A DNA stretch of 64,000 nt. Origin: Ursus arctos. Lineage: Eukaryota > Chordata > Mammalia > Carnivora > Ursidae. The stretch covers positions 868,001-932,000 of the forward strand of contig NW_026622897.1 in the NCBI RefSeq assembly GCF_023065955.2. Reading direction: 5' to 3'. This document shows positions 36,601 through 48,879 of the stretch, one piece after another. Position numbers and translations under genes: made by a program. Position 1 is the stretch's first letter. Every line of letters begins with the position of its first letter. The notes beneath the pieces were generated by a model. It had not been told where the DNA came from. It did no database searches and worked only from the letters and a program-made list of their open reading frames with translations.

Positions 36601-37767
36601 GGGACAGAAAGAAGGAAGGACTCACGTGGCCTCGAGAATGCGGAGAAGCGTTGGCTGGTGGTTTTACAGGTTGTCCCTTGACGTGGGAGTTTTTGCTTCC
36701 TGCTCATGCACATGGAGTCAAAATAATGGGGACCCGGTGACAGGCCCGTAGCAGCAACAACACATCCTTCATCTTGCTGTCGGATGAGCAGAGCCCTTCC
36801 TTCTGCTCCGGAAGCGGTCAGTGCGCTGGAACATAGTTCATCTCAGAAGGAGCAGCGCAAGGAAGACCAAGGGAGCTGGGCCCTGCGGTGGTGGTGGGAG
36901 GCCAGAGTGGGACTCCGCGAAACTCACGCTGTGGCCTGAATTAAAATCAACTTGACAATAGTGACTTAAAATAACTCGATTCCAGCCCTTTCACTCTATG
37001 GCTCCTCAGGGCCCATTACGATGCTTAATGCTTCTGCCTAAAGAATGGAAAAAATTAGATATGGAAATTCTGCAAATGCAGTCCTTTGAAAACCTTCGGA
37101 GAGAGGATTCTAGTAGAATTGAGAAGTCACTGAATATGAAGATTTGTGTTTTTAGATAAGGAAAGTTGTGGATAAAGTACAATGTGAGTAGCAGTGATTG
37201 CAAAGAAGTACGAACAAATAAAGCCTTGCGGTCCCGCGCCACACGCGGTCCCAAACCACACGGCTGTAGAGATTGACCAGCGCCGACCTTCCCGTCCGGT
37301 GTCCACGGCAATTACAAATGTATGTTGTATTCATCCAGCTGCTCAAACAATGTTATGTCCGTCTCTAAGACATCAGAGCCACAGACCTCTCCATTCTGTG
37401 ACCCCAAAGTTCTCCCGTCAATAAACCGTTCTCAAGATCCAGAGAATGGTTAAACAAAACCTCTATTTTGCTCTAGAAGCCCTTTCCCTAATAATCTGGG
37501 AAAAATTCAAAGGAAACAATTCTCTAGTTATAAAGCATTTACAATTAACCAGATTCTAAATGGGGGCAACACTCCATCGGAGGAAGGAGTTGTTGGTTTG
37601 TTTGAGACACAGGTGATGTTTTTGTAAGAAAAGAGTAGTCCTGGCAAGCTCTTTTTAGAACACCTACTTTTTGGACACGTCTGTTTCCACATAGTGATGG
37701 GACGTTTCAGTTAACTAAGGTATAGATTTCTCTGACTATTTAGATACATACAAGATAAGGAGGCACC
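36601..37767. other. Intergenic stretch without recognised element
   Basis: No gene, repeat or regulatory feature that I can name. Frames here are short and mutually overlapping. Confidence 0.4.
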
Positions 37768-38150
37768 ATGGCTGTGTGGTCTTGGCCAAGTTAGCCTTTC
37801 TAAGCTTTAGTTTCTTCATTATGAAGGGAGGATATGCAGACTTTCTTTTTCTTTTTTTTTTAGAGATTTTATTTATTTGACAGAGAGACAGCGAGAGAGG
37901 GAACCCAGCAGGGGGAGTGGGAGAGGGAGAAGCAGGCTTCCCGCTGAGCAGGGAGCCTGATGCGGGGCTCGACCCCAGGACTCTGGGATCACACCCTGAG
38001 CCGAAGGCAGATGCTCAACGACTGAGCCCCCCAGGCGCCCCTGGAGACTTTCTACATCGAGTTGTAGGAACTGAACGAGATGGTGTGTGTAGACGCTTGG
38101 CACTGTGCCTGGAACATAGAAAGTGCTGGATAGTGTTTGTTGTTACGATA
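37768..38150 (+). repeat. MIR relic split by a CAN-SINE
   Basis: The left part reads 'gctgtgtggtcttggccaag', 'tttctaagctttagtttctt' and 'cattatgaagggaggatatg'. The right part reads 'gttgtaggaactgaacgaga', 'cttggcactgtgcctggaac' and 'atagaaagtgctgg'. Together they make one MIR interrupted at 37847-38044. Confidence 0.8.
37847..38044 (-). mobile_element. CAN-SINE inserted in a MIR
   Basis: Complement of a CAN-SINE: T-rich tail, 'agagattttatttatttgac', 'gcaggcttcccgctgagcag', 'gactctgggatcacaccctg' and 'gactgagccccccaggcgcc'. The flanks carry AGACTTTCT at 37838-37846 and 38045-38053, a 9-bp duplication of MIR sequence. Confidence 0.93.
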
Positions 38151-38499
38151 TAGCATTATGTATATTATATATTACATACCGTTATGTGTTATGTTCGCAT
38201 ACAACCTACAATTATAATTTAATATCCTAGATAATAATTACTATAATCGTAAGATATATTTATCTGCAAAATCCTCCCAATTTCGCTCCCTTTGACTTGG
38301 ATTCCTGCAGACATGCTTACGGCTGCTAACGCACGCATACAGTGTAATGAGTGGTTGTAAGAATATTCTGTTTTTCTTCTCTCTTTTTTCTCTTCATTTT
38401 TCCTTCCCAGTCTTTTAAACATATCCTCAATTTATCTTTCCTTTCTCCACCCACCCACTCCACGGTTAGGAAGCATTCTCTTTGAGGACGCGGGGCTCA

Positions 38500-38518
38500 T
38501 TTTTTTTTTTTTTTTTTT
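38500..38518. repeat. Poly-T run
   Basis: Nineteen consecutive T. No adjacent SINE or LINE body was recognised, so its origin is unclear. Confidence 0.9.
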
Positions 38519-40239
38519 CCATTCCCTTGGTCATCCCTGCCGTCCCTGGAACCCTGCTTACAAGGTTTCGGCCAGCAATGATGTAGGAAGAGCTGACCGA
38601 AACTGACAAACATCCCGGTTACTCACGCACTTGATTAAGGGCGGCCTGCTGGGCACCAGTGAGCCACAGCCGCTCCGTGGCTGGTCCAAGAGACAGTCAT
38701 ACAAAAGGGCAATCCTAAAACAGGACGCAAGGGAGCATATGGGATGCCATGTTGTGGGGTTATTGCAGAGGGCAGGGAAGCCTTGCTACGTGTGTTGGGA
38801 TGGGCCGCAGTGAACCAGATGACGGAGAGGACAGTATGAGGTGGTCGGTTTGTGCGAGAACGCGACAAGCCGAGTTCCCGAGGCCGAAAGGGCAAGCAGG
38901 ATGGCAGGATGCAAGCAGAAGAGGCTGGCGGGTGGATCCCGGGGGATCTTGGGCACCCCGCCCAGCACTTGAACTTTACCTTGGAGGTGAGGGATAAACA
39001 CTGAGGGGTTTGGACCCAGCCAACGCTTTCAACTTTAACTACTTTACTTTTCCTGTTTGTGTGTTCCTTCTTCTTTTGTATCAAGAATAGAACCTTGGCT
39101 CTGGTTGAAACTGTGCGGTCCTGAGCACTTGGGACCCACGGGGCGGGGGAGGAAGCTGTTGCATGTGCTCATCACCTCCCACCTCCAGGTCTGAGTGTAT
39201 AGCGCTCGGCTGGGCTGCTCCCCACGACCGTGGTCACGACTCCAGCGCCACTCCAGACTCCCACGCGCCAGCCTGAGAAAGGGGCAGACTGCCCGTTACG
39301 ACTTCCTCCTCTTCCCTTGATGTTCATCTTCTGATTCCATCCGAATGAAACGGCGTTGGTGGCAGTGAGCTGAGCCTACTTACGGGGCTCTTTCTGAGTA
39401 TTGTGTGTCTTCTAATGCCGTTTGACCTCTTTAACCGTGAGGCTACACGTCGGCTTCCCCTGCAAAATAACCCGACTACCGGGCGGGTAGCGTTTATGGG
39501 GTGACGCTCCAACTTTTGGTTCCGAGGCGTCATTGTCTCCCGTCACAGTTTTGTTGCTTCTCCCCACAAGGCTGTGGCTATCGTCATCACGTTTCGATAA
39601 GAAGGAGAACAGGTGATAGCAGCACCTGGAAGACAAGGCTTACGATTTGCACTGGACGTATTTTTCCCACGTCTTAAATAAACATTTCCTATAAGGTAGC
39701 ATTTCCACATAACTCTGTTTCAGTATGTACCCCTCTAATGGGGGTTATTCATATTTCTGTCCCCCAACTAGATTATGAGATCACTAAAAGCAAAAATCAC
39801 ATTTCACTCATCTTTGATTTCCCATCCCCGTAAGATTGATACAAACTGCAGAGAGCAGTTTGGCAAATATTCTATCAAATTATAGCAGCAGCGAAAATAC
39901 TGACTGGGGACCAGAATCACGTTCTGAGTCCAGAAATATTTACTTTTATCCCCCCCGGAGAACCCAGGATCTCTTTTAAAATGCTGATTTGCAGTTTGAA
40001 GCAGTTTAGGTGAAAATATAAGCGGCAGCAGAAGAGACGAAGCAGCATTTTCGGATGTTGTAATTAAAGCTCGAGCTCGTTTTATTATAGTTCCTCGGGT
40101 GTAATCATGCCTCAAGTCCACACAATGTCATAGAATCACAGGACCGAGAGGGCTCAGAAGGGCTGCAAACAATTGCCGACCCTATAGTTTTCTTTTAAAA
40201 TATCCAGGAAGGGAAGGACACGGAGAGGTCCAGTTTTTT
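38519..40239. other. Intergenic stretch without recognised element
   Basis: No gene supported and no repeat that I can name. The longest frame (minus strand, 38635-39084, 149 codons) has no recognisable motif. Confidence 0.4.
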
Positions 40240-40440
40240 TTTCTTTTTCTTTGAATGAGTAATATATTTTTTTAAATTGAAGTGTAAGTAACACACAATA
40301 TCATATTAGTTTCAGGCGCACGACTTAGTGATCTGACAATCGCGGGCGTCACTCCGTGCCCACACGATGAGTGGGGTCACCGTCTGTCACCAAACATTGT
40401 TACAATATTACTGACTCTATTCCCTGTGCTGGCCAGGATT
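40240..40440. repeat. LINE-1-derived fragment (non-coding part)
   Basis: 'gtaagtaacacacaatatca', 'tattagtttcaggcgcacga', 'cttagtgatctgacaatcgc', 'ggggtcaccgtctgtcacca' and 'ttacaatattactgactcta' follow the order of a common LINE-1-associated non-coding segment in mammals. Confidence 0.7.
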
Positions 40441-41369
40441 CAGAGGAACACATTTCCAGGTATGAGGTCATGAATCAGTCATACTTGTCTTTAGGTTAGG
40501 GTTTAGCCATCTGATACTTCCATTCTCCTCAGTTCTTCCTTCTCTTGCTGCTTCTGGGGGTTCTCTGAAACCCTCTCTTTTCTTGAAGGGAACTTGAAAC
40601 CCCCCACTTCTCTACAATACCGAACAACCTCGCAATCAGTCCTTGTTTCTGGAGCATGAGCCTGCAGGGCGGGGGCCATTCTCAGCTTTGGTTAAGACGT
40701 TTATTTCAGCACAAGAGCAGTGCTTTCCCTAACAGGGATTTTGGGGACTGAGATTTTTCTTCATCTCATTACCTTTTCATGCACTCCTCTAAATAGATGA
40801 ATGTGTTCCTTCACTCTTGCAACATACTGCTTCCTTTCCAGAAATAGGACAGAGCCCCGTTCCCTCTCTCTTTGGTCCTCTGCTCAGGTCAACACCCATC
40901 ATCTGGATATAGACCCAGAGCTGATGACAGGGTACTAAAAAAGGCCAGACCACTGCAGACTGTAGTGTTCATGGGGGGTTGGAAGTGCTGGTGACTCAGT
41001 TCCTGGGATTTGCCAAATACCACCATTTGCAACGCAAACTCTGCTTTGTCATTATTGTTTTTAAGTCTTCGTTGTTTCCCATCAGAGTTCTAGGTTTTCC
41101 CACTTACTCATGTTGTCCTATTCTCAGACTCAGTAGAGGAGGGCTGTTCCTTTTTCTCTACTCTTCAAGGCCAAAGGATTCTGAAGGGCAACACGGTGTG
41201 TGTGCTAGTTGTCCGACTGATTTTCTTTGGTCACACCAAGGTATACAGAATGTACCAACTCTCGTCATTTGGTTGTGGACTTCCTGGTCTGCAGTCTTGA
41301 GAGTAACTTTTGATAAACTTGATGGTGCCAGTACCAGTCACTGTGCTAAGGGAGAGGAATGGGAAGGGA

Positions 41370-41770
41370 AACTTTAGAGGTGGGAGTCAGGAAGGCTTCC
41401 CGGAGGAGGGGGCTATCTGGTGCCCTAAAGCCTGCCAAGGAGAAGGCCAGATAAAGAGGACAGGATGGTAGAGGGAGGGGTTTCCCGGAAAGCAGAACAG
41501 CAGGTGCAAAGACCTGAAGGTGGAAGAGAACATGGCCATGTTCTGGCAAACTCGTCGAAGTTCAGCACAGCTCGCGCGTCAGACACAAGGCTGTGTGGAT
41601 GAGGGGTGAATATGAAGCAGGGTATGTAGTTTTGTCATGCTGGGCCTTGCAAGTCATGTTAAGAAGGTGAGAGTGATGGAGAACTACCTAAAGGTCTTAA
41701 GATAGGGAAGGGCATGATTAATTGTATGTTAGAGGGCTTACTCTGGCCTTGATGTGAAAAATTAGAGGCA
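41370..41770. repeat. Ancient interspersed repeat, family unassigned
   Basis: The phrase order 'aggaaggcttcccggaggag', 'gcaggtgcaaagacctgaag', 'gctgggccttgcaagtcatg' and 'gcttactctggccttgatgt' is typical of a widespread old mammalian repeat that I recognise but cannot name securely. Confidence 0.5.
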
Positions 41771-42297
41771 GTGGGACTTCAGTAGCTGGACGTAGAACAA
41801 CCCCATAAGGAAGTTGGCAGCCTGGGCCGAGGAGGAAAAAAATTAGAGAATTTCAAAATGTGGTAAAATGGACAAATGGGACAGAATGCACTGCCACTCC
41901 CATCATATTTGCAGTGAAAATTATGCAACAAGACTTGACCCTAACCAGTGGAACTGGGGGCTATAGCCAGCTCTTGGGGGAGCCACAGTGAGGAATAGGA
42001 ATTCCTCGGTTTCTTTGATTGACAGTTTGCTTCTGAATAGACCTAGAAGTAGAGTGGCCAGCTTTCTGGGGCATGAGATCCCCGCCTGGCACGTACGGTG
42101 GGATTGGACGAGTATCCCGCAGGAGATGAAGTGCTGGCCTAGAGAGCTGGATGTCGTGGCACTGGTCAGAACACACCTGACCATCGTGACTAGCTCTCGG
42201 GTCCACGTTTTAAAATGATCGTAAGTGGAACCTCCACAGAGAGGAATCAGAAAGTAAGAGCCACTTAAAACATATCATACAAAGAAGAGGTCAAGAG

Positions 42298-42504
42298 GGG
42301 CGCCTCGGTGGCACAGCGGTTAAGCGTCTGCCTTCGGCTCAGGGCGTGATCCCGGCGTTCTGGGATCGAGCCCCACGTCAGGCTCCTCGGCTATGAGCCT
42401 GCTTATTCCTCTCCCACTCCCCCTGCTTGTGTTCCCTCTCTCGCTGGCTGTCTCTATCTCTGTCGAATGAATAAATAAAATCTTAAAAAAAAGAAAAAGA
42501 AGAG
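42298..42504 (+). mobile_element. CAN-SINE, young arctoid-type copy
   Basis: Full-length: 'ggcgcctcggtggcacagcg', 'gttaagcgtctgccttcggc', 'gggatcgagccccacgtcag', 'tgagcctgcttattcctctc', 'ctctcgctggctgtctctat', then AATAAAATCTTAAAAAA and an A/G-rich tail. It is flanked by a near-perfect 15-bp target duplication (42282-42296 and 42505-42519, one mismatch in 'aagaagaggtcaaga'). It shows little divergence from the copy type I know from bears and pinnipeds, so it is probably the youngest element here. Confidence 0.96.
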
Positions 42505-43249
42505 AAGAAGAGGTCGAGAAAGTTAACTTACTAGGAAGAGAAGATGCAGGGAGACACGTCATAATCCTCTGCAGCTTCCTGCAGCGTTCTTACAAGTAAT
42601 CTGTGCGGCCTCGGAAGGCTGAGCTGGGCTCGCTGAAGGGACAGAAGTTCCCAGGGGATAGAGAATAGCTCACCCTGAGGTCTAAGTCTGGAGCAGGCTA
42701 CAAAATGGAGGCAGTGTGTGCCCTGCCCGTGTGGACATTCAGCAGACCAGGCTAGGACCTCAAGAGTCCCTTGGCTCGTGACTGCATCGTTCCACTGTCT
42801 CCATGGTCACACTGACTTCTCCGCTCTATGTCAAGTGGTTCTCTGCCTCTCCTGCAAGGGTAATCGTGAGTAGATGTAGTGTTTGCACTAATAATACAGG
42901 ATAATGTCTCAAAATCCTTAATTTAGTTGCATCCATAAAGACTCTTTTTCTAAGCAAGGTAACATTTGTAGGTTTCAGGGCTTAGGATGTGGATCTGTGC
43001 CTGGGAGCCATTCTTCAGCAAGCTTCAGGGTCATTTGCTGGTTGCCTTCCTTAGTCTGTGACGACCTTATTAAATGGAGTCCTTAGTTCTGCACATTAGC
43101 ATTCCAGTAGGGTTGGCTTCTCCCCCGTCAGGTAACGGTGTAGATTACAACGTACTTTCACACATACTGTTTTATTTACCAGCACATCGGCCCTCTGAGC
43201 AATCATGTATGAAGTGTCTATTACATTCCAGGCATTCTAAAATAGAGTA

Positions 43250-43395
43250 CCTTCAGCCCCTCTGGGTGAGCATTGCTATACCCATTTTACTGATAGGAAA
43301 ATGGGCTTAGAGACGTGGCTTGCAGAAGCTTACCAGTCGGTGAATAGCAGAACCAGGGGTAGAGGGAGCTTGGACTTCTTGTAGGGCAAGTTCTC
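43250..43395 (-). repeat. MIR SINE relic
   Basis: Reverse-orientation MIR: 'atacccattttactgatagg', 'aaaatgggcttagagacgtg', 'cttaccagtcggtgaatagc', 'agaaccaggggtagagggag'. Confidence 0.75.
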
Positions 43396-43528
43396 GGTTT
43401 CCTTCCAACACTGTTGCTACCAGGTTTCCAGTCATTGGAATAAATTCCAGTCCTTGAACCAGATGTCTGGTGGAACGTTGATGTTCAATAGGACTTTTGC
43501 CCTCCCCATGGTTCTACCCTCTCTCTTC

Positions 43529-43529
43529 T

Positions 43530-43586
<57 letters not shown>
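43529..43586. repeat. Compound (TG)13(AG)16 microsatellite
   Basis: Thirteen TG units followed without interruption by sixteen AG units. This is likely length-polymorphic. Confidence 0.97.
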
Positions 43587-43589
<3 letters not shown>

Positions 43590-44258
43590 CTCACTTCTTT
43601 CAGGCCCTTGAAACCCTACGAGGTCTTCTTTTGGCCAACTACAAAATGTAAGTCTTGCAAGCACAATTATTTTTCTTAGGAGACCTAGTTCTCATAAGAA
43701 GACCTGTGTCTATGACTGGAAAATAAATTCCCAGCGCAGCTCTGACCTGTGTGGGATTGCTGACAGCAGCTGAGTGGGGCTAAGTAACGGGTACACAGGT
43801 GCCTACCCCTACATTAACAACGCATCTGGGGAATAGACGTGCAGACGTCCCTGCTCCAATGTTCTGGACTCGGTCTTTGCCGTATTATACCTGAAGCACT
43901 TGGATCCTTACTGGAAAGGTGTGTTTTAAAATGGAAACACGGTTATTATATCTAATTTTCTGTCTCTCTCACCCCTAGGTCTTCCAGGCAGAATGAGATT
44001 TCTAGGTACTTCCTTCGATTGAAATTGTAATTTTTTCTTTCTTTCTCTCATTCTCTCTTTCTTACGCAACTAGAATCTATCACTAGATATTATAGCTGTT
44101 GGGGTTTTTTCCTTTAAAAAATTTCTAAGACCTGCACTTGAATATTAGGAGCAGTTATCATGAGGGCTGGGGGAGGTTTTGTAGGACTGTTGTGCTTTTC
44201 CATTTGTGCTTTTATGTATTTTGTAATTAGGAAAAAAATTATATAACAATGTATTTTA

Positions 44259-44446
44259 GGGGCACCTCGGTGGCTCAGTCAGTGAAGTGCCTGCCTTTAG
44301 CTCAGGTCATGATCTCAAGGTCCTGGGATCGAGTCCTGTGTCGGGCTCCCAGCTCAGTGGGGAGCCTGCTTCTCCCTCTCCCTCTGCCCCTCCCACCGGC
44401 TCGTGCTCTCCCTCTCTCTGTCGCTCTCAAATAAGTAAAACTTAAA
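44259..44446 (+). mobile_element. CAN-SINE
   Basis: Full-length forward copy: 'gggcacctcggtggctcagt', 'gctcaggtcatgatctcaag', 'gtcctgggatcgagtcctgt', 'gtggggagcctgcttctccc', then a 'ctctcaaataagtaaaactt' tail. It is flanked by an exact 11-bp duplication AATGTATTTTA at 44248-44258 and 44447-44457. Confidence 0.96.
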
Positions 44447-44835
44447 AATGTATTTTATTTCAGACTGTGCTTATTAAATTGGTGACGAGCATCCTGCAGC
44501 AGCATACAGGTGCCAGGTTATACCTGAGTCTCTGACAGTCTCATGTGAGCAGATATGGACATCCAGTGAAACAGCCACGTTCAGATGAATTTTTAAGCAA
44601 AACCAGAGGTGTTTATATTTGTGACCCTGATCTGTCCTGCACCTGTAACTTCTTTGTCAATAAGAATGATTTCCTTAGAGAACTTTGGAGGGAAATTGTG
44701 AGAAGCCCTGGGTGTAAGGGGAGGGCTCAGGTGATACCTAACAGGAATGTTCGAGAGCATCTCTACACAGATAGGAGAAGATGGATGACCCTGCTAAGTC
44801 CATGGTTTCCGAAACGCCTTTAAACAGGCACGCGG

Positions 44836-44905
44836 GGGGCGGGGAAAGAAAAAGAAAGGAACAGAAGAAAAAAGAAAAAGAAAAAAGAAGCAAGGAGGAA
44901 CCTTA
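44836..44905 (+). repeat. Purine-rich tract
   Basis: About 70 bases of nearly uninterrupted A/G, beginning 'ggggggcggggaaagaaaaa' and ending near 'agaagcaaggagg'. Confidence 0.8.
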
Positions 44906-47565
44906 TATTTCTAGTTTTGAGGTGATTTTCCCTCGAGGACGACCACTCGTGTTAACTAGCGTTTCACTTACGCAGCAACTTTCTTTCTCGAGTACAAGAT
45001 CAGGTCGTACACTAAATGCTGCTTTTCAAGGGCAAAATACCCCTTCTGCAATTGCTACAAGGAGTTCATCCTGTTTCCTCGTGTGCAGTCTCGCTCGATC
45101 AACTCTCCAGCTGATGTTTGGAGTCCAAACCTTCCATTGAAGCTGCAGATTCTGAGCTCAAATCTGTCTGACTTTGCGGCTGTGACCCCGTCTTGGACCT
45201 GTAGAAGCAGCGGTGCTGGAGGACTCCCCACGTCCACCTGCAGGCTCCACATCCGCTAGGACCACGGTGGGGCTCCTCACACAGTTGTCCTCACGCCCCG
45301 ATTTATTTCGGGGAAGTATACCGAGGAAAATCAGCCAAGGACAAAGGTGGAAGGGGCCAAGTCCGGGGGAAACCAGGGCCCATTTCCCTCCTTTTCCAGA
45401 GGAGTCACATAGACACGCTTGAACCTCCTCACAACGATGTGTGTGAAGTGTTGTCAACCAGAGAAGCCTGTTAGGGAGGGGTGATGCGCCCCTCTGCCTG
45501 CGTCTGCCAGGCGGTTTTCACACTCCAGACTCCCAGAAGGAAAGCAGGTGTGCAGCCTACGCCGTAGTGTTTGTGCAGACAGTCCAAGCACAGTGAGCCT
45601 TCCTTACCCACTCACGGTGGGAACCCTTCCAGAATCTAGGTTTCTAAAAGCCAGCTGAAGGCCAGCCTTGCAAGCAGAACTTTCTAAGGACAGCCGTTCA
45701 GGCCTGCGATGTTCATTCTTTCCTGCACAATCGTTCTTTAGACAGCCTCTGAAAAAGAGGTTCTAGCCTTGCCAGCCAAGGAAGGACCTCTGGCTTTTCT
45801 TTTGTAGTTTTTGGAGTGAGTTTAACTACTCTACAAACTTCCCTTTCTTTCTAAACCAGAAAGAACAGGAACAATTATAGCAGGAGAATCAGTAGGAGGT
45901 ATTTTTAATCCTTCAGATGGGACCAAATAAGTACAGGCTTGTCCACGAGAGCAGCACGGCATGGTGCGGGTCAGTAGCCATGAAAGCGCTCCCTCACCAC
46001 AAGCCAACGTCTGCCTTAAGTATGTGTTGCAGCAGGAAAATACCCGTGTCTAAGGGCTCCAGTAAGCACTTAGAGGCATCCTGCTGGCGCACTGACAGGG
46101 GCTAAATGCTGATTTCAGGTTTAATACACAGTCATCACATTAAACAGTGTTTACCTGCCAGGATCCTATTGTGTCTGGCCGGGGCAGCTCCCTCACGTTC
46201 TTTCTCTCCTCACCTGTGTGCCCCGTCTGGCCCTCCATCTCTAGCCCTCTGACCTGCCTTCCTCGTGGCTACGGGTGCCCCGTGTATGTCCTAGGCACCC
46301 TCACCCCAGGAACAAGACAGTTGCCTGGTTTCTTTCCTCTTTGCTTACTAGCCTCTCTTGGGTGAACCTGATTGTACCGGTTATCCGGTAAGGGAACGAC
46401 GGTGGGAGGAGGAAAGGTCAGCGGGCCTCAGCTCAGAAAAGCTGGGTGGGTTGAACTAGAGGCATGGCCCCTTCCCCAGCCTCCTGGGCTCCTGGCAGGG
46501 AGCATTACAGCATTTTTTCTTGTGTCTGCCGTGGCGTTCCAGACAGCCATCCCAATCCCTCAAGATCCTGGGTCAACGGAAAAACCAAAGGAGAAAAGAA
46601 GAAATACATGCAGGCAAATGAAAACATAACACCGATTATCTTTGTAACAAAATGAAGTTTTAATGTGCTTGGCTTTCACTTACGTTCCCAGAGATTGTAA
46701 GACATACGAGTAGTTATGTTTTTAATTGTGCTATGGTCCCCAGATTGCCTTTGTTAATTAAGCACAGGGAGACGCAGAAGGCACCAGACAGGAATGGTGC
46801 CCTGCCCTTCTTAGCAGGGAGACACCGAGGGCACGAATCCCGGGGAACGTGACGGCCACCTTAGACGCTGCGTGGTCTGTGGTTGTGAGTGGAACGCTCA
46901 TTGATCTTCATGGTGCGAGTTCTCGGTTAACTTGCATCTCAGAAGTGATGTGTGTGGGACCAGAGCGACACCTGGGAACACACTCAGAATCCTCGGCATA
47001 CGGGACTGTGTAATCCGCAAGGGGGGCCTGCATTTTTCCCGGTCTCTAGTCTGGACATAAGTCAGTGTTCAGTCTCTCCTTCCCAGAACAGAATGTCCTG
47101 GACCGTGTGTTCTCGGTGATAAACGCCCACAATACGAAGAAAAGTCTGCCTCTCTGGAGAATAACGCAGTCGAGGAAATTGCATTTTCCCGAGGAAGCAC
47201 GGCTTCCCTTGACAGGAGTGATGGGGTTGAAATCCAGTAACAGGATTCTGGAGTCTTGACCAGGCCTTATCGCAGTGGTCCTGTGTTATTATAATTTGAT
47301 TCCAATAGGAATACAGTTTATTAATTTGCTCAAATAATAAACTGTTGACTTCGAGTACACTTCTCTCAATACTCTCTCACCAGTGAATAATTTTATCCTT
47401 CGTCTCTCGTGGAGGGAGGGGTCGTTGCTGTGTGGCATTGTTCACACGTACAGACCGGGGTGCGTCCGCAAAGCTCGGAAGGCACAGACGGGGGCCTCGA
47501 GTTGAGGTCCCACACATGGAGTCCCGAGCTCCTCACCTCCCCAGTCCTGGCTTGCGCCTCCCCCG
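44906..47565. other. Intergenic stretch without recognised element
   Basis: No gene or repeat that I can name with support. Open frames are short and on both strands. Confidence 0.4.
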
Positions 47566-47636
47566 TTTTTTTGTTTTGTTTTTTTTTATTTCATTTATTT
47601 TATTTATTTATTTTATTTATGTATTTATTTATTTTG
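47566..47636. repeat. T-rich / TTTA simple repeat
   Basis: Runs of T with repeated 'atttatttatttta' units, about 70 bp. Confidence 0.85.
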
Positions 47637-47639
47637 CTT

Positions 47640-47820
47640 TCTTGCTTTTGTAATTGCAGCAAACATCTATCTCCTAACATGGAAGTTACCTTCTTAACAA
47701 ACTTTCACGTGTACGGTGTCATCAGCGCCAAGCACACTGGTACACGGCTCTACGGCCATACAGACCCACCACTTCATTCCTGTAAAACTCATATAAATAA
47801 AAACAGGCTGGTCAGCAGCG
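47640..47820 (-). repeat. Old LINE-1 fragment, reverse orientation
   Basis: 'aagttaccttcttaacaaac', 'tttcacgtgtacggtgtcat' and 'cacttcattcctgtaaaact' resemble the antisense of an old LINE-1 3' region ('accatttttaagtgtacagt' type). Tentative. Confidence 0.5.
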
Positions 47821-48329
47821 CACGGTCCTGTGTTTTCCAAGCGCTGTGGAATGCTCACTATTTTTCCATGAAAGATGGACCAACATTCAGGAATCATTCA
47901 CTTGAATATGAATTGGGAGAATTGGCCAACCCTTGGATCTCATTTGGGAAAGTAAAACGAAGTTTACCTGTGCGCTGAGATCATTTAAAGGACAGAGACA
48001 AATTACAGAACGTTCAGTGAACAACAGCACACAGGCAGCGAGCCGTGGCCTGAGGTTGGCAAAGTGTGAGCCTAGAGGACAAGGACGGTCCCGGGCTCCA
48101 GCAGGCCCTGACCGCGCAGTGGGAAGGATGCTGAGCCTGCCGGCCTCCGCCCTCTTCCCGGTCGGAAGCAGGAACACATGGCCTCCCTCCAGTGCTGTAG
48201 GGGTTAGAGGTACTGTTTGTCGTTCCTAGCTTGGCAGCTGACACATAGCAGACACTCAATAACCCTTGCTGCGTGCCCAGACTGTTCTAGAGCTTTACAT
48301 ATCTAGACCCAATTCTCTAAAAATAGATA

Positions 48330-48490
48330 AAAACCTTCCGGGAAAGGTACCACTATGAGCACGTTCTTTGCCAATGGGCCAACTGAGGCACAGAGAGAGT
48401 GACGTATGCTTTCCCAAGTCACACGCAGTAAGTGGAGGAGGGAGATGTGAGCCCAGGCAGTCTGGCTCCAGAACCTTCCCAGTACCCAAT
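48330..48490 (-). repeat. MIR SINE relic
   Basis: Reverse MIR: 'gccaatgggccaactgaggc', 'acagagagagtgacgtatgc', 'cccaagtcacacgcagtaag', 'gcagtctggctccagaacct'. Confidence 0.8.
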
Positions 48491-48879
48491 ACTCTAACAT
48501 TTTAATAGATAACGTCCATCTCTCAGGGGCTTTTTTCCAGGGGCACTAGGTATCCTCGACCTGTGCTCACAGGGACACCCAGGGCGTCAGCCAGGCTGGG
48601 AGTGGGTGGGATATGTAGGCAAGTCATTAGGGGACATGCCGGTGATCTCGAATGACAGGGCAAGAGGCTTCCAGTTTATTTGGTAGGTCGTGGGGACCCA
48701 TTATGGGCTTCAAAACGCTCCAGATTAATTTTTCGGTGCTGGGCATCAAGACGACTCTTGCAAAGGAATAAGGTGGGGCAGCCCTCGAAGACCCTCTGGC
48801 CTAGTGACAAGGAGTAGGCTAGCATCCACCGCAGGAAAGCGCACTAGCCGCTGGAGAGAGGCCTCCAGGACGCACAGCG

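Noticed and set aside
42298..42504. tRNA gene in the SINE head (and in the other SINE heads)
   Set aside because: The tRNA-Lys-like part is the SINE promoter region. It does not keep a foldable tRNA and is followed by a SINE body.
47409..47978. 189-codon plus-strand frame
   Set aside because: It crosses a T-rich simple repeat (a run of Phe/Leu/Ile codons) and a LINE-1-like fragment; chance frame.
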